Below, in pieces: positions 1 through 6,926 of a stretch of DNA of 26,221 nt. The DNA is from a virus, in IMG/VR virus record IMGVR_UViG_3300033571_005084, positions 1-26,221 of that record; one strand, 5' to 3'. The translations under genes were made by a program, and so were the position numbers. Position 1 is the first letter of the stretch. Each line of letters opens with the position of its first letter. The notes below the pieces were generated by a model. That model searched no databases, was not told the origin of the DNA, and saw only the letters and a list, made by a program, of their open reading frames with translations.

Positions 1-12
1 CTCTTCCGATCT
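1..12. other. Illumina adapter remnant at contig end
   Basis: The first twelve bases, CTCTTCCGATCT, equal the 3' end shared by Illumina TruSeq-type adapters. They are not phage sequence, and the real insert starts at base 13. The left edge is therefore an assembly break rather than a genome end. Confidence 0.93.
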
Positions 13-50
13 AGCTGGCGCATGATGAAGCTAATGGCGTCGGCGATCAT
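13..50 (-). CDS. Start of a truncated downstream gene (partial)
   Basis: An ATG at 50-48 overlaps the TGA stop of the preceding minus-strand gene as ATGA, the junction style used throughout this genome. It reads M-I-A-D-A-I-S-F-I-M-R-Q before the adapter interrupts it. No function can be inferred. It is listed because the coupling overlap makes a real start likely; the residues beyond base 13 are artefact. Confidence 0.45.
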
Positions 51-1198
51 TTCTTCTTCCTGTACGTTGCGCTTCCCCGCGGCTGCGGCGCGCGGGCAAT
101 GGCGCGGGCAATAGCGCGACCGCCTGCAACGCCGAGTTCCGGGAGTTGGCCGATTGAGCCGAGCGTTTTCGTTGCGCCGACAAGCGGGGCAAGTGCAAGC
201 GTGCCCGCGCCCTTGTTGAGCGCCGATCCTTGGATCTGTTGCGGCAGGTCTTTGAGCGCGCGGGCCGTTTCCGTTGCGTACCCGCCCGAGATGTCGGCAA
301 GGCTCACAATGTCCAACGACGTGTCCAACGCCTCGTTGAAGCGCGGCGCCTGGCGCGCGATGGCGCGGGCTAGCGCGCTGTCGGGCGTGGCGGCTTGGGC
401 TTCCTGCGGCTGCATCGCCAGCGCGCCCGCGCCGACGGCGGCGGTGGCGGGGACGGCAAGGATGGGGAGATTTGAGACATCGGTATTTTGTCCGACATCT
501 GCGCCAGTTGGCGCTGGAGCGCCCCTTTGCCTTGCAAGAATTGGACCGCGGTCTGGCCGATTTGAGTAGTTGTAGCCGGGGATTCCTTTAGCCATTGCTT
601 CATACAGTTTTTCGCGGCTGTCCGATGTCGGCGTCCAATTATACGAACGAGGACCAGCCGATGCTGCGTCACCCTTGAGAACAGCGTTTATTCGCCGGAT
701 AACTCGAAGCGTTTCGCCATCCGGCAGACGGTCTACCCGCCCCGATGTAAACATGCGCGGGTTTTCATATCCGACAGCGGCGCTCGTGCGCGCGTCTAGA
801 TCGCGTAACAATTGTGCGCGCTCGTTCCATTCAACATTCGTCAATGGTCGCTGCGACAGCGCCGCGTTAATTTCGGCAAGCCGCGGGGATTCGGCCCCCA
901 AAGCGTTGTTCGCGTCGCTCCACAATTGATTATATGTGCTTGTCGATCCGAAGCTCCAATCGACTCCCCGCGATTTGGTCCTAGCCCCTTCCGGAACTGT
1001 GACGTCCACCCAATCACCAGGAATGCGAAATTGATATCCATACGCATTGCCGGCAACAGCTTCGTTTAAAAATCGCTGCTGGTCTTGCGGCGTTCGCATT
1101 CCTAGCCGGGTTGCTTGCGCGGCCTCTTCTTGGGTGCGTAAGACGTGCGCCTTGCGAAACGCGCGCGCCGCTTCTACAGCCGCATCAAATTTGCTCAC
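47..1198 (-). CDS. Hypothetical protein, possibly virion-associated, 383 aa
   Basis: The start is a GTG at 1198 with GAGGG about five bases upstream. The N-terminal third is charged and helical (many A/R/E/Q). A hydrophobic Ala/Gly/Val stretch lies near residues 243-262, followed by a repeat-like Ala-Arg-Ala-Ile-Ala-Arg segment and a basic end (YRKKK). The Ala-rich hydrophobic patch flanked by disordered sequence resembles regions of phage ejection or 'polyvalent' virion proteins, but no catalytic motif is visible, so the role is inference only. It is the first minus-strand gene after a small divergent plus-strand regulator, so its promoter would lie in 1199-1245, where two palindromes sit. 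It is followed by a truncated gene through an ATGA overlap. Confidence 0.8.
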   Translation of the reverse strand: MSKFDAAVEAARAFRKAHVLRTQEEAAQATRLGMRTPQDQQRFLNEAVAGNAYGYQFRIPGDWVDVTVPEGARTKSRGVDWSFGSTSTYNQLWSDANNALGAESPRLAEINAALSQRPLTNVEWNERAQLLRDLDARTSAAVGYENPRMFTSGRVDRLPDGETLRVIRRINAVLKGDAASAGPRSYNWTPTSDSREKLYEAMAKGIPGYNYSNRPDRGPILARQRGAPAPTGADVGQNTDVSNLPILAVPATAAVGAGALAMQPQEAQAATPDSALARAIARQAPRFNEALDTSLDIVSLADISGGYATETARALKDLPQQIQGSALNKGAGTLALAPLVGATKTLGSIGQLPELGVAGGRAIARAIARAPQPRGSATYRKKK

Positions 1199-1210
1199 GA
1201 CCGCCCTCGC

Positions 1211-1240
1211 TTGACATTGCCGATTGTCGGCAGCACATAC
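1211..1240 (+). promoter_or_regulatory. Probable sigma70 promoter of the plus-strand HTH gene
   Basis: A perfect -35 hexamer TTGACA lies at 1211-1216. Seventeen bases further on is a weak -10 candidate, CACATA, at 1234-1239. Transcription would begin at about 1246, the ATG of the HTH gene, implying a leaderless mRNA like that of lambda cI from PRM. The -10 match is poor, so the promoter may need help or be weak. Confidence 0.5.
1218..1232. promoter_or_regulatory. Palindrome between -35 and -10 (candidate operator)
   Basis: TGCCGA-TTG-TCGGCA is a perfect inverted repeat with 6-bp arms and a 3-bp spacer. It lies between the -35 and -10 of the predicted plus-strand promoter and upstream of the divergent minus-strand gene starting at 1198. 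There is no T-run on either side, so it is not an intrinsic terminator. A repressor bound here could control both directions. Confidence 0.5.
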
Positions 1241-1256
1241 GGTGCATGAGCACCGT
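1239..1256. promoter_or_regulatory. Palindrome spanning the HTH gene start codon
   Basis: ACGGTGC-ATGA-GCACCGT is a perfect inverted repeat with 7-bp arms whose 4-base centre contains the ATG of the HTH gene. As DNA it could be an operator over the transcription start. As RNA it would form a hairpin presenting the start codon in its loop. Both readings are inference. Confidence 0.5.
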
Positions 1257-1476
1257 TCCTGTTGACCGTCACTTGCGTTTTTTCATTGAGCACGGCTGGC
1301 CCGTTCGTCGCCTCGCGCAATACGCTGGCGTGCCCGAGCGCACGTTTCGTTATTGGGTGCAGGAGGCGGGCGAAATCCCCGCCGAAGCCGCGCGCCGTCT
1401 TCTGACGCGCTTGCGAATGGAAGAGGCGAAGATCGGTGAGATGGCGCGGCGGATTGAAACGCACTTGCACGACTAG
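1246..1476 (+). CDS. Small helix-turn-helix DNA-binding protein, 76 aa (candidate regulator)
   Basis: Residues about 16-50 read as a helix-turn-helix: V-R-R-L-A-Q-Y-A-G-V, then P-E-R-T-F-R-Y-W-V-Q, followed by an I-P-A-E-A-A-R-R-L-L helix. This is the spacing of Cro/CI-type or YdaS-like small repressors. The rest is a charged helix. The frame stays open upstream, but that part is antisense to the neighbouring gene; the ATG at 1246 sits just after a TTGACA promoter and inside a palindrome, which favours this start and a leaderless transcript. No Shine-Dalgarno is seen. The TAG stop shares the tetranucleotide CTAG with the stop of the convergent membrane-protein gene. It is the best candidate here for a repressor or lysis/lysogeny switch; target sites and role are inferred. 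Confidence 0.68.
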   Translation: MSTVPVDRHLRFFIEHGWPVRRLAQYAGVPERTFRYWVQEAGEIPAEAARRLLTRLRMEEAKIGEMARRIETHLHD

Positions 1477-2930
1477 TCCGCCCTCTCCGTCCGCATCACG
1501 CCTTGACCATCCGCCAACACGATCTCATCCGCCGCGCCCTGCTGCGCGTTGCGCTCCAGCTCGCGCAGCCAAGTGCGCGTCTCGTCGCCCCACTCATGCG
1601 TGCCGGCCTCGATCATGCGTTCCGCGTCTGAGGGGGTTACTTCTTCGACGGGGGCGGGTTGCTCCGGTTCCGGCGTGTCGATCACAGGAGCGACCTCCGC
1701 TTCGCGCGGCTTACCGTACAACACGCGCCGCGCGATGTCCGCCACGACAAGGCGCAACCAAGGCTCAGCGTCGACGAACTCAGGCACCTTGCGCGGGTCT
1801 GCGTCGCTGAGGATCGGCGCCGTTTCAAACTCCGTGCCGTCCTCAACCTTGCCCGTCTTTCCGCCCTTCTTGCGGCCCTTCTTGCGCGGGTGCGCGCTAA
1901 CCATCGTCATCGGCTCGCCGTTCTCGTCGAACCATTCCATCGGCTGCGCCTTGACCGGCTCAACGTTGCGCATGTCCTCAATGGCGAACGGGCGCGGCTC
2001 ATCGTCTGCGACCGTCGCCACCTGCGGCCCAGCCGCCGCCAACTGAGCATTGCGCAGTTGCTCCAGCTTCAGCGCGATCCACGGCATGAGCAGACACACA
2101 ATGTCCATCACGAGCGCGAGCAACATAGCCCGCGTACCGTCCAGCCAATCCATCGTTGCGCCGATCCAAGTCGTGCCCTTGGTCTCGACACGCTCGGACA
2201 CGCTGGCGACGGTCGGCGCCGCCGCCAACTCTGCTTGCAGATCCGCGCGCTTTTCCTTCAGCGCATCCGCCGCCTTTGCCGCCGACATGGCGCGCTCGAT
2301 CGCTTCCCGGTTCGGCGCATCCTGCGCCCGCGCCGTATCGATCCGCGCTTGCCAGCCGATCACGCCCTCACGCGCCGCCATCATCTGCATGGTCGGGCGC
2401 GGCTGGTCCTTGCCTTGCAGGTCGTCAATGTCGCGCTGCACGCTGTCGATCCGCGCTTGGATCGCCGCGCGATCCTGGCCGATCTTCTCCACCGCCACGG
2501 CGCTGTCGCGCCCCTTCTCCATGATCGCCTTACCCTGCACGCTAAAGGTGCCGGCGATGATGACGAGCGAGACGGCAATGGCGATCAGCAAGGCCCATAG
2601 CTTGGCGTAGAACTGCCCGCGCCATTGAAGCTGCATGAAGATGCTGATTGCGTTCTTCGCAACATAGGGAATGCCCACGGCGACGATGGCGAAACCAATC
2701 ACGTAAGGGAAATGGAATTGAAGGTTCAGCCCCTCGAACATCCCCACGTCATTGATCAGCAGCGGCGCCGTGTGGTCCTTGGCGATGTCGAGCGTGTACA
2801 GGAAGAGGAAGTACACGAGCGCAGCGAAGGCGATCCACGACGCCGCCTTAGCCGCTTTGACGAGGCTTTCAGGGACGGTAACCCCCGGCGGGTCCGGCTC
2901 TTTCGCGGCCGGGCGCGGAAAGGCGAACAT
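1473..2930 (-). CDS. Four-TM protein with large central coiled coil, 485 aa
   Basis: The start is the ATG at 2930, which overlaps the upstream gene's TGA as ATGA; the longer in-frame extension is rejected. Predicted membrane segments lie near residues 31-49, 75-93, 110-129 and 267-287. Residues about 139-237 form a long charged, heptad-like coiled coil between TM3 and TM4. The C-terminal 200 residues are soluble, with a basic cluster near 349-361 (R-K-K-G-R-K-K-G-G-K), then acidic and Pro-rich linkers. No enzyme motif is visible. It follows the spanin and coiled-coil/TM genes, so a role at the host membrane (lysis, DNA entry or exclusion) is possible but unproven. The family is not recognised. 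Its stop overlaps the convergent HTH gene at CTAG. Confidence 0.82.
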   Translation of the reverse strand: MFAFPRPAAKEPDPPGVTVPESLVKAAKAASWIAFAALVYFLFLYTLDIAKDHTAPLLINDVGMFEGLNLQFHFPYVIGFAIVAVGIPYVAKNAISIFMQLQWRGQFYAKLWALLIAIAVSLVIIAGTFSVQGKAIMEKGRDSAVAVEKIGQDRAAIQARIDSVQRDIDDLQGKDQPRPTMQMMAAREGVIGWQARIDTARAQDAPNREAIERAMSAAKAADALKEKRADLQAELAAAPTVASVSERVETKGTTWIGATMDWLDGTRAMLLALVMDIVCLLMPWIALKLEQLRNAQLAAAGPQVATVADDEPRPFAIEDMRNVEPVKAQPMEWFDENGEPMTMVSAHPRKKGRKKGGKTGKVEDGTEFETAPILSDADPRKVPEFVDAEPWLRLVVADIARRVLYGKPREAEVAPVIDTPEPEQPAPVEEVTPSDAERMIEAGTHEWGDETRTWLRELERNAQQGAADEIVLADGQGVMRTERAD

Positions 2931-3256
2931 CAGCGCGCCAGCCCCATAACGTACACCGCCAGCCCGCCCACGCAGATCGCGCCGGCCCAAGCAAACAACC
3001 GCTCGACGGGCGACCCGCCCGGCTTGTTCAGCTTGTCGGCAAGGTGGTGAATGCCGAGGATGAAGTCATTCGCGTTGCTGCCGTTCGGCTGCTTCACTAA
3101 GTCCTTGAGCGCGGCAATGTCACGCCGCAACTCGCGCACTTCGTCCGGGAGCGCTTCGAGCTTGGCGCGGAGGGTCATGACCTCCTGCTTCAGCTCCGAA
3201 TGCTCGCGATACGTCACATAACGATCGTCCATTTCCACAGCCAGCCCCTCAGCCAT
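2930..3256 (-). CDS. Coiled-coil protein with C-terminal membrane anchor, XhlA/holin-like, 108 aa
   Basis: Residues about 17-60 form a heptad-rich coiled coil (E-L-K-Q-E-V, R-A-K-L-E-A-L, E-L-R-R-D-I-A-A-L). A linker leads to a single hydrophobic segment near residues 85-105 ending in a short basic tail. This is the layout of XhlA-type haemolysin/holin-associated proteins, and the position directly after the spanin genes fits a lysis accessory role (inference). The ATG at 3256 lies three bases after the upstream stop. A second ATG eight codons in is an alternative start. It is followed by an ATGA overlap with the four-TM protein. Confidence 0.75.
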   Translation of the reverse strand: MAEGLAVEMDDRYVTYREHSELKQEVMTLRAKLEALPDEVRELRRDIAALKDLVKQPNGSNANDFILGIHHLADKLNKPGGSPVERLFAWAGAICVGGLAVYVMGLAR

Positions 3257-3259
3257 CGT

Positions 3260-3604
3260 TCACTTCGTCGTCTGCGCCTCAAGCCCCACGCGGCAGGTGT
3301 CAGCCTTCAGCACGAGACCCGCGCCCCAGTCCTTCAGGGCGTTGATGTATTTGTCGCGGACCAGATCGGCCCATTCCTCAATGATGTATTCGCCAGCGTT
3401 TGGCGCCGGACGCGGATCAGCTTCCGGGAGGGGCATCTCCGCTGGCGTCTCCAGGCAAGCCGCTGGAACGATCAATGACGGTACCGCGGGGGGCGTCGGC
3501 GGGGGCAACGGCTGGGGCTGATAGGAGCGGCCGGGTAGATAGGTCGCGCAGCCAGGCGTCAGGATCGCTAAGCTCAGGGTTAGAAACTTTAGCTCGTTCC
3601 GCAT
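3260..3604 (-). CDS. Rz1: Rz1-like outer-membrane spanin lipoprotein, 114 aa
   Basis: The N-terminus has a short basic start (M-R-N-E-L-K), a hydrophobic core and a lipobox-like L-T-P-G-C with Cys19 as the lipidation site. Residues about 27-45 are strongly proline-rich (P-Q-P-L-P-P-P-T-P-P), the hallmark of Rz1 o-spanins. The start at 3604 is fixed by a GGAGGAG Shine-Dalgarno four to six bases upstream. The longer ORF extension has no signal peptide at its start. The first 188 bases lie inside the 3' end of the i-spanin-like gene in another frame, the classic Rz/Rz1 overlap. O-spanins link to i-spanins across the periplasm and fuse the membranes in the last step of lysis of Gram-negative hosts. 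At 114 residues it is longer than lambda Rz1, and the C-terminal 60 residues look globular. Confidence 0.8.
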   Translation of the reverse strand: MRNELKFLTLSLAILTPGCATYLPGRSYQPQPLPPPTPPAVPSLIVPAACLETPAEMPLPEADPRPAPNAGEYIIEEWADLVRDKYINALKDWGAGLVLKADTCRVGLEAQTTK

Positions 3605-4418
3605 TCTTCTCCTCCAGCCGCTTGCGCATCTCGCGTTCGCGCTCACGTCGCGCGACCTCGCGCTTTGAATTGTCCGAAGCCCGCTTGGCATTCTCCCAAG
3701 CGGCTTGGTTCGCCTCACTCACGCGCGCGTCCGTCTCGCGCAGCGCCTCGCGCAGTTGCACATTGTCCGCCAGCAACTCGCGCTGCGTCTGGCGCGCCTG
3801 CTTGTGTTCCGCTTTCACCTTGTCGAGCGCGGACGACAGGCCCCACGACCACATGCCAAGCAGCACCACGAGGACGGCGAGGCCCATCGAGAGATAAGCG
3901 AACAGCCCCGACAGAGGGTTCGCCATCGGCAGGCCAGCGAACGACTGCACCTGAAACGCGGGCGCGCTCGCCGTCTCGACCTGCGGCGCGGCAGGCTTCG
4001 GGATCGCCCGGTTGAGCGTCGGCGCAATGAGGCGCATCGGCCATTCGCGGTCGGTCTCGCCCAGGAAGCGCATCACGCTGGCGAGCGTCGCCCAGTCCTG
4101 TTCCTGAAGGTCAGGACCGCCGCGCGCCGCGTTGGCCTGTGTGGCGAGCAAGCTGCACAGGCTGGAGCGCAACGCCGCCTCTGCCGGATCTTTCGGCGGC
4201 TCGGGAAACAGCCGCGCTTGCAACGCCACCGCATCCGCCACGTCAGGCGGCGCAAGGCGCACCACAAGCCGCACCTGCGTGCGCCGCAGGCTGTCGACCG
4301 CGTGCATGATCAGCGCGACCGCCTGGCCGTACCACGTCCGCACGGTACGGCGGATGTCGTGGCCCAACGCCTGCGTCTCGCGCGAGAGTTGGCCGTAGAT
4401 GCGGTAATCGTCATTCAC
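3417..4418 (-). CDS. Rz-like inner-membrane spanin with long N-terminal extension, 333 aa
   Basis: Residues about 173-194 form one strong TM segment. It is followed by a long charged coiled coil (about 197-280) and a short tail. TM plus periplasmic coiled coil is the i-spanin layout, and the overlapping Rz1-like gene supports this. Unlike usual i-spanins (about 150 aa with the TM at the N-terminus), about 165 residues of unrecognised helical sequence precede the TM and would lie in the cytoplasm. Met165 would give a normal-sized spanin but has no Shine-Dalgarno. The GTG start at 4418 overlaps the upstream TGA as GTGA, with GAGGAG upstream. The last 60 residues are constrained by encoding Rz1 in another frame. 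Confidence 0.75.
   Translation of the reverse strand: MNDDYRIYGQLSRETQALGHDIRRTVRTWYGQAVALIMHAVDSLRRTQVRLVVRLAPPDVADAVALQARLFPEPPKDPAEAALRSSLCSLLATQANAARGGPDLQEQDWATLASVMRFLGETDREWPMRLIAPTLNRAIPKPAAPQVETASAPAFQVQSFAGLPMANPLSGLFAYLSMGLAVLVVLLGMWSWGLSSALDKVKAEHKQARQTQRELLADNVQLREALRETDARVSEANQAAWENAKRASDNSKREVARREREREMRKRLEEKNAERAKVSNPELSDPDAWLRDLSTRPLLSAPAVAPADAPRGTVIDRSSGLPGDASGDAPPGS
3609..3615 (-). promoter_or_regulatory. Strong Shine-Dalgarno of the Rz1-like gene
   Basis: On the minus strand GGAGGAG lies four bases before the ATG at 3604, inside the coding sequence of the i-spanin-like gene. It is one of the best Shine-Dalgarno matches seen in the window and decides the start of the nested lipoprotein gene. 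Confidence 0.75.
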
Positions 4419-5092
4419 GGCCAGTTCTCCTCAACGCTCGTCTGCATGGCTTCGAGCAGGTCAAGCCCGACCGTGATGGCCGCACTCCGCAGCGCGTCCG
4501 CGTGGTCCTTGGTCGCGCGCACCCACTGGTCCGCAGCCAGAAACTCGTCGTAAGCCGCGCGCACTTCGTCCGTGATCGGAAGGCCCAAGTCGCTGGCGTT
4601 GTGGAACTCCACGAACCCCACACGCTGGCGCTCGCGCGCGTTGGCGTCGTATCGCCCTTGCAAGCGGTTCTGCTCGATCTGCGTCACGCGCACCGTGATG
4701 ACGCCGCGCAGGTAGTTCTCGCGGTCCTCCTGCAGCATCGTTCCGGCATAGGCCGGCGCGCTTGGCGGCGACACCTGTGCAGGCGGCGGCTCCTCAGGCT
4801 GAGCAGCGCCGCCGTCCGCATCTGAGGACGCATCAACGGACGGCGGCGCGCTCGCCTCCTCCTGGGGCGTGGGCTGGACGGCCTCAGGAGCGGGAGGGGA
4901 AACCTCAACCGGCGCGGGCTTCTCGCGCTCGGCAATGTCGCGCAAATCTGCGGCGAGACTGAGAACGTCCACGCGCGACCCGCCGCGCGGCGTGCCGTAC
5001 GGATCGACGCCCACGACAAGCCAAAACGGCCCGAAATCCTGCACGCGCAGGTCCGTCCATCCCTCAAGGATGGCGGCGACATCATCTTGCAT
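4415..5092 (-). CDS. Hypothetical protein with Pro/Ala-rich linker, 225 aa
   Basis: Three parts are visible. Residues 1-55 are a small folded-looking N-terminal region containing V-D-P-Y-G-T-P-R-G-G. Residues about 56-112 are a low-complexity linker rich in Pro, Ala, Glu and Ser. Residues about 113-225 are a charged helical region. No family is recognised. It lies between the tail-fibre gene pair and the spanins, with the ATG at 5092 nine bases after the previous stop and a GTGA overlap at its end. A tail-fibre accessory or early lysis function would fit the position, but the sequence does not decide. Confidence 0.78.
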   Translation of the reverse strand: MQDDVAAILEGWTDLRVQDFGPFWLVVGVDPYGTPRGGSRVDVLSLAADLRDIAEREKPAPVEVSPPAPEAVQPTPQEEASAPPSVDASSDADGGAAQPEEPPPAQVSPPSAPAYAGTMLQEDRENYLRGVITVRVTQIEQNRLQGRYDANARERQRVGFVEFHNASDLGLPITDEVRAAYDEFLAADQWVRATKDHADALRSAAITVGLDLLEAMQTSVEENWP

Positions 5093-5101
5093 GGAAAGCC
5101 C

Positions 5102-5512
5102 CTAGAGCGTCTTGGTCGCAGAGAACGTGATGGTCGCTGTCGCCAGAACGGCGAGCGTGGACGCGTTGCGGATTTCGGCCGTGTAAACGCCGGATACGGT
5201 GCCGACACTCGTGGTCGACAGGCCCCAGTTGCGGCTCGTGCCAAGCGACAGCCACGAGCCCGCCGTGCCCGTCGTGATCGTGCTGCCGCTCACGTAGGAA
5301 AGCCGCGCCTCATAGGCCGAGCCCGCCGCGCTCGTCGGCACAACCCAAGAGCCGATCGAACCGGCGTTCGTCTGCACGTCGCCGCCGTTGGTCAGCGTGT
5401 ACGTTGCGTTCGGGTTGAAAGGGTTGACCGCCGTATCGGAGGGGTTGGCGTTCGACAACTGCACCGTGATGCCGCGCCCCGCGCCCATGACCATCGCGCG
5501 CAGGATCGACAT
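5102..5512 (-). CDS. Small tail-fibre-associated protein, 136 aa
   Basis: The sequence is rich in Thr, Ser, Gly, Ala and Asn with alternating hydrophobic residues, as in beta-rich fibre or decoration proteins, and it has almost no charged residues after residue 20. Its ATG overlaps the stop of the tail-fibre gene as ATGA, so it is probably made with the fibre and could be a fibre tip, chaperone or second receptor-binding subunit (inference from position and composition). Confidence 0.72.
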   Translation of the reverse strand: MSILRAMVMGAGRGITVQLSNANPSDTAVNPFNPNATYTLTNGGDVQTNAGSIGSWVVPTSAAGSAYEARLSYVSGSTITTGTAGSWLSLGTSRNWGLSTTSVGTVSGVYTAEIRNASTLAVLATATITFSATKTL

Positions 5513-6579
5513 CAGACGAACGCCCCCGTGAGGATGGCCTTGCTCGCTGTCTCCCAGAAGATGCCGCCGCCTGTGTTGGCGTTGAGCGTCGCGCTCGCCA
5601 CGTCCGTGCCGTTCAAGTGCATCGCAATGCCCGCGCCGCGGGTGATCGTCCGGTTCGCCGCGCCTGCATTGACGAACACCATGTCACCCGCTGCGAACAC
5701 GCTGTTCGGCAACGTGATGCCGCCCGTCAGCGTGCCGGCGCAGTTGGCGTCTGCGGCGACGAGCGTGCCCGTAGTGGTGGTCAGCGGACGCGTGCGGGCG
5801 CGGATCGAAGCGCTGGCGCCCACAAGGTCGACGTTGAACAGAAACTCCGTCAACCCCGTCGCATGCGTCTGCCGCATGATGTTCGTGGCGACGGCGTTGT
5901 ACGTCATGAGCGAGTACGTCGCATCCGCGCCAAGATAGCCGCGCAGCGTGCCGGCGAGGTTCATCTGGATTTGGAGCGACGTGCTCGTGTGGTTGAACAC
6001 CTGCGGACCCGCCGCCGAAAAGGTGTTCGCCACCCCCAACCGCGGCACATCCGTGTCCGCCAGCAAAAGCTGCGCATTCGCCGTCACGCTCGACATGGCG
6101 AACGTGTCCGCCCCCGTCGCGCGGATGTACTGGTCTGCGCTCGTGCTCAGCGCGGCAAGCGCGGTCAGGGTGGCGTCGAGGGGTTGCGCCACGTCCAGCG
6201 CGACGTGCTCCATCACCTGAAACTGCGTGCCGTCGTTCGTGATCGTGTAGACGCGCCCGCTCGTCAGGTCGCCCGCCGCCAAGGCCGTCGCCCCGCGCTT
6301 CGTCAGGTTGCGCGCGCCCAAGCCGTCTACGTTGATCGTCGCCGCGCCCGTGTTCGTGAAGTTCGGCCGGATGCGGAACGTCTGACCCGTCACGTACGCC
6401 GCAAGGCTCAGCCCGGTCGACAGCACGTACGCGTTCGCGCTGCCCGTCGTGGCGATCGTCGCAAACAGCGCGTCCATCTCGTCGATGTTGCCGTTCAGGC
6501 CCGCCGAGCCGCCCCACACGTCGGCGTCAGAGCCAACGATGGGCTTTTGGAAGGCGTAGATGGTGGTGCTGGTGGGCAT
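5512..6579 (-). CDS. Tail fibre protein, 355 aa
   Basis: The N-terminus (F-Q-K-P-I-V-G-S-D-A-D-V-W-G, then L-N-G-N-I-D-E-M-D-A-L-F) matches the conserved start of many phage tail-fibre proteins. The middle has beta-rich Thr/Ala/Gly repeats (N-T-G-A-A-T-I-N-V-D-G-L-G). The end (A-A-N-R-T-I-T-R-G-A-G-I-A-M) resembles C-terminal fibre domains. Such proteins form trimeric fibres that bind the host surface. The ATG at 6579 has AGAGG about ten bases upstream. The gene follows the ejection proteins across a 147-base gap. The product is likely a host-range determinant; the receptor is unknown. Confidence 0.85.
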   Translation of the reverse strand: MPTSTTIYAFQKPIVGSDADVWGGSAGLNGNIDEMDALFATIATTGSANAYVLSTGLSLAAYVTGQTFRIRPNFTNTGAATINVDGLGARNLTKRGATALAAGDLTSGRVYTITNDGTQFQVMEHVALDVAQPLDATLTALAALSTSADQYIRATGADTFAMSSVTANAQLLLADTDVPRLGVANTFSAAGPQVFNHTSTSLQIQMNLAGTLRGYLGADATYSLMTYNAVATNIMRQTHATGLTEFLFNVDLVGASASIRARTRPLTTTTGTLVAADANCAGTLTGGITLPNSVFAAGDMVFVNAGAANRTITRGAGIAMHLNGTDVASATLNANTGGGIFWETASKAILTGAFV

Positions 6580-6632
6580 GGGTCGTGGACCTCTGTTTGA
6601 TCAAAGGACGCGAACGGGGTTAGGCTGACCGG

Positions 6633-6926
6633 ATGCGCCCGATCCTCCTTCTTCCGATCCTGTTTGCGGCTGGTCTTTTCTTGCTCGGCTACGCCGAACT
6701 CTGGTGGCAACAGGTCGTCGCCCTAGTCATCGCGTTTGTTGTTGTGTGTATTGCGGACGATCGGGCGACGAAAGCAGAGCGGATACTTGCTGACTATAAT
6801 AGGTTGAAAGAGCAGGATCGCGTGCTGCAAGCTGTCCAAGTTGAGCCAGATGCGCCCGCCATCCGCCGATCGTCTGGCCCGCTCTTGGAGCACCAGCCAG
6901 CCAGCGAACAAACGCAGGGTTCGTGA
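6633..6926 (+). CDS. Possible small membrane protein on the opposite strand, 97 aa
   Basis: The ORF starts in the 147-base gap between two minus-strand genes. Residues about 3-20 and 25-42 are two hydrophobic segments separated by E-L-W-W-Q-Q, followed by a charged helix (K-A-E-R-I-L-A-D-Y-N-R-L-K-E-Q-D-R). The composition looks like a real small membrane protein or holin-like protein. Against it: no clear Shine-Dalgarno or promoter, and the last 200 bases are antisense to the end of the large ejection-protein gene. It could be a chance ORF. Confidence 0.35.
   Translation: MRPILLLPILFAAGLFLLGYAELWWQQVVALVIAFVVVCIADDRATKAERILADYNRLKEQDRVLQAVQVEPDAPAIRRSSGPLLEHQPASEQTQGS

Noticed and set aside
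1111-1245. 45-residue upstream extension of the HTH gene
   Set aside because: It is antisense to the neighbouring gene and precedes the predicted promoter; Cys/Arg/Pro-rich composition.
1218-1256. The two palindromes as transcription terminators
   Set aside because: No U-tract follows either one on either strand; the operator or start-codon hairpin reading fits better.
3417-3926. Separate short i-spanin starting at Met165
   Set aside because: Size would be right, but there is no Shine-Dalgarno, and the full frame starts with a GTGA coupling.
5684-6517. 277-aa minus-strand ORF in another frame of the tail fibre
   Set aside because: Composition is Arg/Gly/His-rich without structure; the fibre frame has a clear family pattern.
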